Shown here piece by piece: positions 16,875-25,433 of a stretch of 64,000 bases of DNA (the stretch's first letter is position 1; the number at the start of each line of letters is the position of its first letter). The DNA comes from JALQUO01 sp964529685 (GTDB taxonomy: Bacteria; Pseudomonadota; Alphaproteobacteria; Rickettsiales; Midichloriaceae), in contig CAZGZC010000001.1 in NCBI GenBank assembly GCA_964529685.1, positions 1-64,000 on the forward strand. Direction: 5' to 3'. The notes under the pieces are model-generated. The model was not told the origin of the DNA. It was given only the letters and a program-made list of their open reading frames with translations, and did not search any database. The translations under genes and the position numbers were made by a program.

Positions 16875-18734
16875 ATGTCTCATAAACACCATAATTTCAA
16901 TGCTGCTGTAGGTAGACTCCTACAGTTAATGATTCATTCAATCTATACAAATAAGGAAATATTCTTACGTGAGCTAATTTCTAATGCTTCTGATGCTTGT
17001 GATAAGCTCCGTTACCTAGCTATTGAAAAACCTGATTTATTGGGATCTGATGAGCTGCAAATTCAAGTGAAAATTGAAGGAGACAAAATCATCATAACTG
17101 ATAATGGGATAGGTATGAGTGAAGAAGAGTTAGTGGAGAACCTAGGTACTATAGCTAATTCTGGAACAAAAAAGTTCTTTGAAGAGATCAGTGATAAAAA
17201 AGAATTAGATGTAAATCTCATTGGCCAGTTTGGTGTAGGATTCTACTCTGGATTTATTATTGCTGATAAAATTAAAGTTTACTCGACTAAAGCTGGCAGT
17301 GATAAAACATTTGTATGGGAATCGGGTGGGTATGATGGATTTGAAGTATCTCAATATAATGAAAAATTTCCGCGAGGCACTAAGATCGAATTATATATCA
17401 AACCATCTGAGATTGAATTTTTAGAGAAATTCCGTCTACAACACATCATCCGTACCTACTCAGACCATCTAACTTTCTCTGTAGAGTTGATAGATCAAGA
17501 TGGTAAGAGTGAGATTGTTAATCGCGGTACAGCCTTGTGGCTCCGTCCAAAATCTGATGTGAGTGAGAAGGAATATAGGGAGTTTTATAAATATGTAGCA
17601 AATGCAGCTGATGAGCCAGCTTTAGTGCTACATAATAAGCTAGAGGGTAATATTTCTTATTCTAGTTTACTTTTCATTCCTGGGCATAAGCCTTATGATT
17701 TATTCCATCCTGATAGAAAAACTCGCGTAAAGCTATATATTAAGCGGGTATTTATAACTGAGGACTCAGCTATGTTGATTCCTTCTTATCTCAGATTTAT
17801 TCGTGGGGTAGTTGATTCTGACGATTTACCATTGAATATTAGCCGTGAAGTACTGCAAAGTAATAGTCTTATTCATAAAATACGTGGCTCAATTGTAAAG
17901 AGGGTTTTATTTGAGTTGAAGAAGAAAGCTGAGAAGGAACCTGATGATTTTATTAAGTTCTGGAATAATTTCGGTGAAGTAATGAAAGAAGGCCTCTGTG
18001 AACATGGTTTGGGGGAGAAAGAAGAGCTGCTTGAAGTCTGTCGATTCTATACCACTAAGAGTGGTGATGAGATGATCAGTATTGATCAATATATAGATAA
18101 CATGATTGATGGTCAAGAAGATATTTTCTTCATTACAGGTGAGTATCTTGATACATTGCGCAAAAGTCCACAATTGGAGGGATTTATCAAGCGAGGTATT
18201 GAGGTATTATTGTTGAAAGATCCTGTCGATGACTTCTGGGTTCACGTAATAAATGCCTATAAAAATAAGAGTTTAAAGAGTGTTAATCGCGTTGATATTG
18301 ATCTAGACCAAGTAAAGAAGCTCAATCTAGAAGAAAATCATGATCAGAAATCTGAAATCAGTAATAATCAACTTATAGATTATATAAAATCTGTATTAGA
18401 TAAACGTGTTAAAGATGTAATCATCTCGTCTAAGTTGATAGATAGCCCTGCTTGTTTAGTCCTACCTGAGGGAGCTATGAATGTTAGGATGGAGAGACTA
18501 TTGATTGAGCAGAAGCAGTTGAATCGCAGGACGACTAAAATTTTGGAAATCAATCCTAAGCATAAGATTGTTCAGACTATAGCTAATGCAATTAAAAGCT
18601 GTACAACTGGAGATAGAACTGCTGATTTAGTTGAAATTATTTTTTATGAAGTTTGTTTGACTGAAGGTGAGATAATCGAGAATCCTTGCGATTTTGTAAA
18701 TAAGATCAACAAGATTCTGAGTGAGATGCTATAA
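16875..18734 (+). CDS. htpG: Chaperone HtpG (Hsp90)
   Basis: 619 residues, full length. Cytosolic ATP-dependent chaperone dimer. The N-terminal GHKL ATPase shows ELISNASDACDKLRY, TDNGIGMS, GTIANSGTKKF and GQFGVGFYSGF; the middle domain has LPLNISREVLQ with the catalytic-loop arginine; the C-terminal dimerisation domain ends without the eukaryotic MEEVD tail, as expected in bacteria. The last base of its stop codon is the first base of the truA start (TAATG), so the two are translationally linked. Confidence 0.97.
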   Translation: MSHKHHNFNAAVGRLLQLMIHSIYTNKEIFLRELISNASDACDKLRYLAIEKPDLLGSDELQIQVKIEGDKIIITDNGIGMSEEELVENLGTIANSGTKKFFEEISDKKELDVNLIGQFGVGFYSGFIIADKIKVYSTKAGSDKTFVWESGGYDGFEVSQYNEKFPRGTKIELYIKPSEIEFLEKFRLQHIIRTYSDHLTFSVELIDQDGKSEIVNRGTALWLRPKSDVSEKEYREFYKYVANAADEPALVLHNKLEGNISYSSLLFIPGHKPYDLFHPDRKTRVKLYIKRVFITEDSAMLIPSYLRFIRGVVDSDDLPLNISREVLQSNSLIHKIRGSIVKRVLFELKKKAEKEPDDFIKFWNNFGEVMKEGLCEHGLGEKEELLEVCRFYTTKSGDEMISIDQYIDNMIDGQEDIFFITGEYLDTLRKSPQLEGFIKRGIEVLLLKDPVDDFWVHVINAYKNKSLKSVNRVDIDLDQVKKLNLEENHDQKSEISNNQLIDYIKSVLDKRVKDVIISSKLIDSPACLVLPEGAMNVRMERLLIEQKQLNRRTTKILEINPKHKIVQTIANAIKSCTTGDRTADLVEIIFYEVCLTEGEIIENPCDFVNKINKILSEML

Positions 18735-19471
18735 TGAAGCGTTTTAAGATTGTTATTGAGTACGATGGAAGTGGTTATTATGGGTGGCAGGAGCAGGAGG
18801 AATTACCAACAATCCAGAGAGCGATCCAGGATGCTATCTTCCAATTTTGCGGTGAGAAGGTTGTAGTGCATGGTGCTGGTAGGACAGATGCAGGAGTCCA
18901 TGCACTTGCTCAGGTTGCACACTTTGAAATTGTACGTATGACAAATCCTAACGAGATTATCAGTGCTCTAAATCATTTCTTACAATATTCTAGAATTGCA
19001 ATTCTAAATTGTGAAGAGGTAAATGACAACTTTCATGCAAGGTTTTCTGCTAAGTATCGATCATATATTTATATAATTATAAACAGAAAAGCACATCTTA
19101 CACAAGAAAAAGGGTATGCATGGCATGTAGTTGAGGAGCTTGATGTTGATCTAATGAATGAAGCAGCTCAGCATCTAATTGGACATAATAATTTAGAGAG
19201 CTTCCGCGCAGCTAACTGTCAAGCAAAATCTGCTCATCGATCAATTGACAAACTAGAAGTAATTAGGCATGGATCTAAAGTTGAAGCCTGTATCTCTGCA
19301 AAGTCATTTTTACATAATCAAGTTAGAATTATAATTGGGACACTTCGCAAGCTCGGTAATGGCTCCTGGAACGTAAATAAGATCCCAGAGATAATAAAAG
19401 CCAAGAAGAGAGCTGCAGCAGGTCCGACAGCACCAGCCTGCGGGTTGTATTTATCAGATATAGGATATTAA
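18734..19471 (+). CDS. truA: tRNA pseudouridine(38-40) synthase TruA
   Basis: 245 residues. Makes pseudouridine at positions 38-40 in the anticodon arm. The catalytic aspartate is Asp52 in GAGRTDAGVHALAQ; other family blocks are IEYDGSGYYGWQ, FHARFSAKYRSYIYIIINR and SFLHNQVRIIIGTLRKLGNG. The start overlaps the htpG stop by one base. This is the last gene before about 630 bases of decayed sequence. Confidence 0.96.
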   Translation: MKRFKIVIEYDGSGYYGWQEQEELPTIQRAIQDAIFQFCGEKVVVHGAGRTDAGVHALAQVAHFEIVRMTNPNEIISALNHFLQYSRIAILNCEEVNDNFHARFSAKYRSYIYIIINRKAHLTQEKGYAWHVVEELDVDLMNEAAQHLIGHNNLESFRAANCQAKSAHRSIDKLEVIRHGSKVEACISAKSFLHNQVRIIIGTLRKLGNGSWNVNKIPEIIKAKKRAAAGPTAPACGLYLSDIGY

Positions 19472-20100
19472 ATATTGTCTGTACGGAAAAGTCATTAATA
19501 TTCCTCTATTTCTTGAGATAGTTTAAGATGATATCCCATTGCCTCTACTTAAAATCCACTAAAGCCTTTGCTGTTTCTTTGATTTCAAAATATTAAGGCT
19601 ATTTTTTAGATAATTGAAACGCGCTTAAATCAAATTGTAAGGAATCTTAATGAATGCATTAACAAAAACCTACATGGATAAGTATTGATAGTTAAAGGTC
19701 TTGTCCATTCTTTTAACCTCTGATAAGTCTTCTATCTTACTATCATGAAGTGTAAAATTAGCCCTAAACAACGCATTCTTTATCTAGAGATGATGCATTT
19801 GATCAATGTTTAGCAAAGACCTGAGTATAGTTCTTTATCGCCAAGATTTTTATAAAAAAACAGAGACATTAAGTTTTTGCAATTTTATCTATTAGTTGAG
19901 AAACATCTGTTGTTTTTTTCGTAGTTGCTTGAAGACTAGCATTAGTTTTTTTGTTATCTTTTAACATTAATTACTTATTTTCGTTAATTTTTCTGGTGTG
20001 GATAAAATTTGTTATTTATTATATAAGACTTACCTATGAGGTGAGATATTAAAAGAAAAGTTGTGCACTTGCTTATATTATGTAGATTTCTATCAAATTA
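19472..20100 (-). pseudogene. Decayed, gene-like sequence of unknown origin
   Basis: 629 bases without an intact gene. On the minus strand short coding-like pieces appear in changing frames: a 32-codon frame from an ATG at 19967 (MLKDNKKTNASLQATTKKTT and onward) to a stop at 19869, a piece ANFTLHDSKIEDLSEVKRMD near 19760-19680, and EIKETAKALVDFK near 19585-19547. Together they look like one unknown gene broken by indels and stops. No parent is recognised, and short open pieces in AT-rich DNA can occur by chance, so this is tentative. Confidence 0.3.
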
Positions 20101-22251
20101 TTAATCGTGTACAATTTTGAGGTTATCATCTGCAACTACAAGATGAACTTTATGAGATTTTAAATCATGAGCAGTAATATTAATATCTGAGTAGATACAA
20201 CTATAGTTAGAAGTCATATTGATAAAAATTTGAGGCCTATTCTCATTACATTTATCCTCAATTTTGCCTTCTAATTGTTTATTGATAATTACAATCTTAT
20301 AAGGTTTATTAATGACACAAAGATCATTTCTACAACCGTTGATATGTTTTTTTCTCGTAAAAATATTCAAACTATCGTCAACAAATCTATCACTACCAAG
20401 CCTCTTTTGCCACACCTCATGAACAAATTTATCTCTCTGTTTCGAAGAGATGATAAACTTTTTATCTCCGCCATCAATCAATAAATCATACCTAATAGCA
20501 AAGGTCTTAGGACTTATCAATAAAATGATATTTTCGTAATGCTCAATAAAGAAACATCCGACAATCATAAGTAGCAATCCATAAATTCTATATAATCTAA
20601 GCGAGCACACACATAAAACGAATAATCCAGATGAGATAATTATAATTCCAGCATTAGTAAACCCACTCATATGAATATCAGCAAAGGGCATAACACTAAT
20701 CTTGTGAGCAATCCACAGCATAAAATCAATACTATACTGCACAACTAATAAAAAATATTTTTCAACTCCAAATGGCATCAAGAACATACTAGCCATACCA
20801 AAAGGCATAATGATAAAATCACTCAAAGGCACACAAACAAGATTGGTAATAATCCCATAAGGTGCAAATTGATTAAAATGATAAATAATGAACGGAGAGG
20901 TCGCGGTGCTGGCAGCAATAGATGCAATAGTTAACTTAAAGAAGTACTCTCTATACTTAGAGTTGAATTGAAATAGATTATCTATAAGACTAAAAGTTGT
21001 AATCAATGCAAAGCATGCAGCAAAAGACATCTGTAAACCAGGAGAAAATAATACTTCTGGAGTGAAAACTAACATAATTGCAGCAGCCAAACAAATAGAT
21101 TTAATGGGATCAAGCCGCCTATCATAAACAATACACAACATGAGGATCGATGAAGTAATAAGGGCTCTTTGAGCAGAAACAGGCGCTCCAGATAGAAATA
21201 CATAAAAGGCAGACAGCACAATCGATATAATTGCAGACACCTTAGGTACAGGCCAATGTAGTGCAACTTGGAATGGCGTCATTAGCGTTATAATATATAA
21301 AAGAACAGCGCGGACAAAAAAGAATGCAATCCCAACCACAACAACCACATGCATACCAGAAATTGCTATAATATGAGCTAAACCAGCAATACGAAGGGCG
21401 TAATAATCATTAGAATTAATTTGACTCGTTTCACCAACCAAAATAGCAGCAGCAATACCAGCAGCGGGAGCAGTCATTGCATTTTTAATCCTAAAAGAGA
21501 TCTTTTTCCTTAATATATTCAACCACTGGCTAATATTATTTAATAAAGTAGAATCAACTCTAAGCTGTTCAACAATAACTGGTTTTTGTAGTACATAACC
21601 AATAGCACCAATGCCTTTAAAAAATGCATACTGAGCAAAATCAAAACTATTAGGAAAGGCACCAGACGGCGGTGGCATAAGAGTAGCACGAACAAAAATC
21701 CACTTCCCAATTATATCCTCTCCATCTAAGTTATATCTCAGGTTCAACCTTATAGTACCAATTTCAATCCTATCTAGAACATCTTTAAACCGATTTGCTT
21801 CATAAGCATCATCTAAATAAATTCGAACCCCTTTATCTTTTATTTCTAATTGAGAAACTCTACCTATAATATATAGATTATCTACTTGTTTTATGATTCT
21901 TTCATTTTGAATCATAAGCTGAAATCTGAGAGATGATGCAGTAAAACCAATGGCAAGCCACATAGCAATCATAGTGATAATAATGGCAAGCAAAAAAGAG
22001 TTAGACTGAGCTTGCCTATCAATAGTTTCACCAGAAATGAGAGATAGATCATTTTTAATAATAAATGAATTATATAATCTATAAGAGAGACAGTGTGTGA
22101 GAGCTAAGATGGATGTGACTAGCAAGCAGTTACTAATAGATGTTTGAAAATACTTAAATCGTAATCCAATCCCCCAAGCTATAGCTAGAAGAATTATAAA
22201 AATTTTATTTTTAACTGCATTTTCTAGTACTTCTTCCAAGTTTTTTTTCAT
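20101..22251 (-). CDS. comEC: ComEC/Rec2 family DNA-uptake channel protein
   Basis: 716 residues. Inner-membrane protein that passes single-stranded DNA in natural competence. An N-terminal DUF4131-type part with an OB-like region (about 50-210) precedes the Competence domain of about eight helices (about 255-520), recognised by AGLAHIIAISGMHVVVVVGI, LSGAPVSAQRALIT and SFAACFALITTF. The C-terminal part should be a metallo-beta-lactamase domain, but only a divergent remnant from LLIDGGDKKFIISS remains, without the HxHxDH signature. This degenerate form is common in alphaproteobacteria; whether DNA uptake occurs is open. Confidence 0.9.
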   Translation of the reverse strand: MKKNLEEVLENAVKNKIFIILLAIAWGIGLRFKYFQTSISNCLLVTSILALTHCLSYRLYNSFIIKNDLSLISGETIDRQAQSNSFLLAIIITMIAMWLAIGFTASSLRFQLMIQNERIIKQVDNLYIIGRVSQLEIKDKGVRIYLDDAYEANRFKDVLDRIEIGTIRLNLRYNLDGEDIIGKWIFVRATLMPPPSGAFPNSFDFAQYAFFKGIGAIGYVLQKPVIVEQLRVDSTLLNNISQWLNILRKKISFRIKNAMTAPAAGIAAAILVGETSQINSNDYYALRIAGLAHIIAISGMHVVVVVGIAFFFVRAVLLYIITLMTPFQVALHWPVPKVSAIISIVLSAFYVFLSGAPVSAQRALITSSILMLCIVYDRRLDPIKSICLAAAIMLVFTPEVLFSPGLQMSFAACFALITTFSLIDNLFQFNSKYREYFFKLTIASIAASTATSPFIIYHFNQFAPYGIITNLVCVPLSDFIIMPFGMASMFLMPFGVEKYFLLVVQYSIDFMLWIAHKISVMPFADIHMSGFTNAGIIIISSGLFVLCVCSLRLYRIYGLLLMIVGCFFIEHYENIILLISPKTFAIRYDLLIDGGDKKFIISSKQRDKFVHEVWQKRLGSDRFVDDSLNIFTRKKHINGCRNDLCVINKPYKIVIINKQLEGKIEDKCNENRPQIFINMTSNYSCIYSDINITAHDLKSHKVHLVVADDNLKIVHD

Positions 22252-22634
22252 TTACAATATTGTTTTACAAAAGGACTAATGAACTATTAATCGTAAGCTA
22301 ATTCTCCACAAGCTATAGAAAAAACCAACTATTAATCACTTTTTCTAGCTTTTTTCATCAATATTTTAAAATTCTAACTTATACTTACATCAAGAATAAT
22401 GCCGAAAATGTTGTGGTAAAGCTACATCATGATATCTTTTTGATGGCCAAATATAATTTTTATTATAAAAACATCAAATCTTCTCATACTGTCTCTTGAC
22501 AGCTATATTAGTCTGTTGTACCAGTGTTAGTTAACAGCATGTGGGATTGTCCTATAATCCTATCCTTCCCTCCTATTTGTTCTTGGTTTATCTCTCGCAT
22601 GCTGCTTCTAGCAGAATAATAGGAATCTTCAGAA
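22252..22634 (-). pseudogene. Gap with a possible 3' remnant of an unknown gene
   Basis: About 380 bases between comEC and cutA. On the minus strand from about 22636 to 22508 there is a 43-codon open stretch, SSSEDSYYSARSSMREINQE then QIGGKDRIIGQSHMLLTNTG, ending in TTD and a stop. Its composition is protein-like, but no good start or partner exists upstream. The rest of the gap shows nothing. Confidence 0.25.
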
Positions 22635-22952
22635 CTAGATTAAACTTTCTCCAACCCACTTAGTGAACTCTAAATCACAACTCTCGACTGGCAAAACGAT
22701 AATACAAGGAATCTTATAAGGATGTAATAATTTGAGTTGTTCTACAGTCTCATCAAGAGCAACATCAGTAGTTTTCAAAATTACAGAGACTTCATTATTG
22801 CACCATATTTTTTCTTCCCATTGATATATAGATTGTATATTACTACTTATGTTTGCACATGCAACTAACTTGCTTTTAATTAGTTGTTCAACAACAGGTT
22901 TTGCATCATCAGTACTATTAAAAGTTGTATAAATCAATTTTATATTGTGCAT
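22635..22952 (-). CDS. cutA: CutA-like divalent ion tolerance protein
   Basis: 105 residues from the ATG at 22952 (MHNIKLIYTTFNSTDDAKPV), the family length. CutA forms a ferredoxin-like trimer in the cytoplasm; it was linked to copper tolerance, but its molecular function is unsettled. Family residues: the VACANIS block, IQSIYQWEEKIW, EVSVILKTT, LHPYKIPCIIVLPV. The frame runs upstream to 23009 but the extra 19 residues are not typical. Confidence 0.93.
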   Translation of the reverse strand: MHNIKLIYTTFNSTDDAKPVVEQLIKSKLVACANISSNIQSIYQWEEKIWCNNEVSVILKTTDVALDETVEQLKLLHPYKIPCIIVLPVESCDLEFTKWVGESLI

Positions 22953-23090
22953 AAATTTCCACGTTATGACAAAGTTTGTATATATAACAATTTTCTTTGA
23001 TCTAAGCATATAAACAATAATTAAAATTTCAATTATTTAGATCTCTGTGATAACTAGAATACAAGTTATTTAATCTCAATAATATAAATA

Positions 23091-24503
23091 ATGAAATTTA
23101 ACAAAAAAAATCTAATCCTATTATTAATCATTTTAGGCGCATTTATTTTCTGGGGAATACTAGAAAAACCCAGTGAATTGACAATACAAGGATGGAACAC
23201 ATTTATAATATTTATTGCAACTATTGTCGGTTTAATTCTTAACCCATTGCCTATGGGTGTTCTAACATTTTGCGCTATTGTTATTTGTATTATCACAGAT
23301 TCTATTTCTATTAATAAAGCTTTAGAAGGTTTTGGACAGAGTATAGTATGGCTAGTAGTCTGTGCATTTTTCATAGCAAGAACAGTGATTAATACTGGGC
23401 TTGGTACTAGAATTGCCTACTTTTTTATATCAAGATTTGGAAAAACACCAATTGGTGTTGCATATAGTATAATTTTTACTGAATTCTGTATATCTCCAAT
23501 GATTCCAAGCGCAACTTCGAGGGGTGGTGGTATAATTTATCCTATAGCAAAATCAGCAATAGAAGGTTATTCAGCCACTATCAGTCATGGACATAAGAAA
23601 ATTGGATCTTTTTTTACTATGATTTGTTTACATAGCAATATCATCACAAGCACTATGTTTTTGACAGCTATGGCTGGCAATCCAGTAGCTCAGAAAATTG
23701 CAGGGACATTAGGTATTGAAATCACTTGGTATAACTGGGCGCAGGCAGCTGTAATTCCAGGACTAATATCGCTTGTCTTATTGCCACTTATAGTTCAGTT
23801 TTTCTGTAAAATACCATATGGAATTGATAATGCAGTAATTGTACAAAATGCTAAAGATGGCCTAAAAAAGCTTGGCAAGATGACTAGTGATGAGCTAATC
23901 ACAGCTTTTACATTTATTTGTTTAATTACTCTTTGGGTATTTGAAAAACAGGTAGGTATTCATGCAACAACTACAGCTATGTTAGGTGTTTCTATCTTGC
24001 TTTTGACAGGTGTGCTTACTTGGAATGATATTATTAATGAAAAGTCTGCATGGGATATCTTTATATGGTTTGCTATTCTTGTGACGATCGCTAATTCTCT
24101 AAGTGAACAAAAAGTTACTGTCTGGATGGGAGATATAGTGTCATCATCTTTAAGTGGTTATGCTCCAATGTTTATAGCAGCGATCATCTGTGTAGGTCTA
24201 TTTTTTGGACACTATATGTTTGCAAGTATCACAGTTTACTTTACAGCTATGTATGGTGTATTCCTCAAAACTCTATTAGATTTAGGTTTACAACCTATGG
24301 CTTCGGCTTACGCTTTAGTGATAGCAATCATGTTATCATCAGGTTTTACCCACTATGGAATTAGTTCTGCACCAGTTTTCTTTAGTGGTAACTATATGTC
24401 TGTTAAGGAATGGTGGACAAAATCATTTGGGATTACAGTCGCTATTGCTATTGTTTGGGTTATAATGTGCACAAGTTGGTGGAGTGTAATTGGGTGGCTC
24501 TAA
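23091..24503 (+). CDS. DASS-family anion:sodium symporter (dicarboxylate transporter)
   Basis: 470 residues with 11-13 hydrophobic helices. Belongs to the divalent anion:Na+ symporter family (CitT / plastid 2-oxoglutarate-malate translocator subgroup), seen in the paired Na+/substrate clamps: SPMIPSATSRGGGIIYPIA and the C-terminal SSGFTHYGISSAPVFFSGNY, plus HSNIITSTMFLTAMAGNPVA. Likely substrates are C4/C5 dicarboxylates such as malate or 2-oxoglutarate, which an intracellular bacterium would take from host cytosol; exact substrate and antiport versus symport are inference. Confidence 0.92.
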   Translation: MKFNKKNLILLLIILGAFIFWGILEKPSELTIQGWNTFIIFIATIVGLILNPLPMGVLTFCAIVICIITDSISINKALEGFGQSIVWLVVCAFFIARTVINTGLGTRIAYFFISRFGKTPIGVAYSIIFTEFCISPMIPSATSRGGGIIYPIAKSAIEGYSATISHGHKKIGSFFTMICLHSNIITSTMFLTAMAGNPVAQKIAGTLGIEITWYNWAQAAVIPGLISLVLLPLIVQFFCKIPYGIDNAVIVQNAKDGLKKLGKMTSDELITAFTFICLITLWVFEKQVGIHATTTAMLGVSILLLTGVLTWNDIINEKSAWDIFIWFAILVTIANSLSEQKVTVWMGDIVSSSLSGYAPMFIAAIICVGLFFGHYMFASITVYFTAMYGVFLKTLLDLGLQPMASAYALVIAIMLSSGFTHYGISSAPVFFSGNYMSVKEWWTKSFGITVAIAIVWVIMCTSWWSVIGWL

Positions 24504-24508
24504 ATGAT

Positions 24509-25432
24509 TTATAAGTAGTTGACAACAGACATATCATTTATATATTTCATAGTGATTGGTATAAGATAACCTAGCTTTCTTTGAATAGCAGCAGCATCTA
24601 TTGCAACAATTGCTCTATCCATTTCAGTCATACCATTAAGTGTACTTCCATACATTTCTGATAAATTGGCAATTGTGTTTTCTGCAATTGCAGTTGCGTT
24701 AATGATACCTTGTTGAGCATTACCTGCCTTTTGTATTAATCCTGATAAACCATGTTGTGCTGCATCTATAAAGATACTTGCCTGTTGAATCTGATCTTTA
24801 TTAATTTCACGTGTTTCGGGATCTTGAGCATCTCTCATCATTTGTATCCCTTGCACCAATTGTTTGAAACAAACATCATTTCCTGTATCTCCAAAATCTA
24901 CAGAATGATTATTGACATAAAACTTTAAGTTAAAATCATCACCTAAATAATAATTCTCATCAGGCATTCCATTAACTAAGTCTGTAAATGGTTTCTCATT
25001 TATCCTTGATCCATTCCATATATTCATGCCAGTGAATGATGCAGAAAGTATATCTTCAATTCTTGAAAGTAAATTTTGGCTATCACCAGATATCATTACT
25101 GTAGCATTTGTACCTATCTGATCCATCGCTCTCACAGCTAACTTTTTAGCATCTTTATTGATATTTTGCAGCTCAAGTAATCCTTGTTCTTGTACAAAGA
25201 GAAGGTTTTGTGACCACTCATAATTTCTCAGCTTAGTCTCATTTTGTCTTATAAGATATTCAACTTCAATGCTCTGGTTTGCTATAGGAGAATCCATATC
25301 GTAGTAGTGTTGAGCTTTCACATCAGATGAAACTGTCTGCTGTATGTCATATATTTCCTTTTGACTCTTATTTATCTGACCACTGAGATTTTGCAGAATA
25401 GCAAAATTGCAAGAAGAATTTATAGTTACCAT
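24509..25432 (-). CDS. flgL: Flagellar hook-associated protein 3 (FlgL)
   Basis: 307 residues, flagellin-like junction protein between hook and filament. The N-terminal D0/D1 helices contain NLSGQINKSQKEIYDIQQTV, where flagellins carry the NS..Q..I...Q pattern. The C-terminal helix (DRAIVAIDAAAIQRKLGYLI) is the pairing coiled coil. It starts one base after flgK ends on the same strand, forming an flgK-flgL pair as in most flagellated bacteria. Divergent from usual FlgL, so the call leans on the flgK neighbour. Confidence 0.85.
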   Translation of the reverse strand: MVTINSSCNFAILQNLSGQINKSQKEIYDIQQTVSSDVKAQHYYDMDSPIANQSIEVEYLIRQNETKLRNYEWSQNLLFVQEQGLLELQNINKDAKKLAVRAMDQIGTNATVMISGDSQNLLSRIEDILSASFTGMNIWNGSRINEKPFTDLVNGMPDENYYLGDDFNLKFYVNNHSVDFGDTGNDVCFKQLVQGIQMMRDAQDPETREINKDQIQQASIFIDAAQHGLSGLIQKAGNAQQGIINATAIAENTIANLSEMYGSTLNGMTEMDRAIVAIDAAAIQRKLGYLIPITMKYINDMSVVNYL

Positions 25433-25433
25433 A

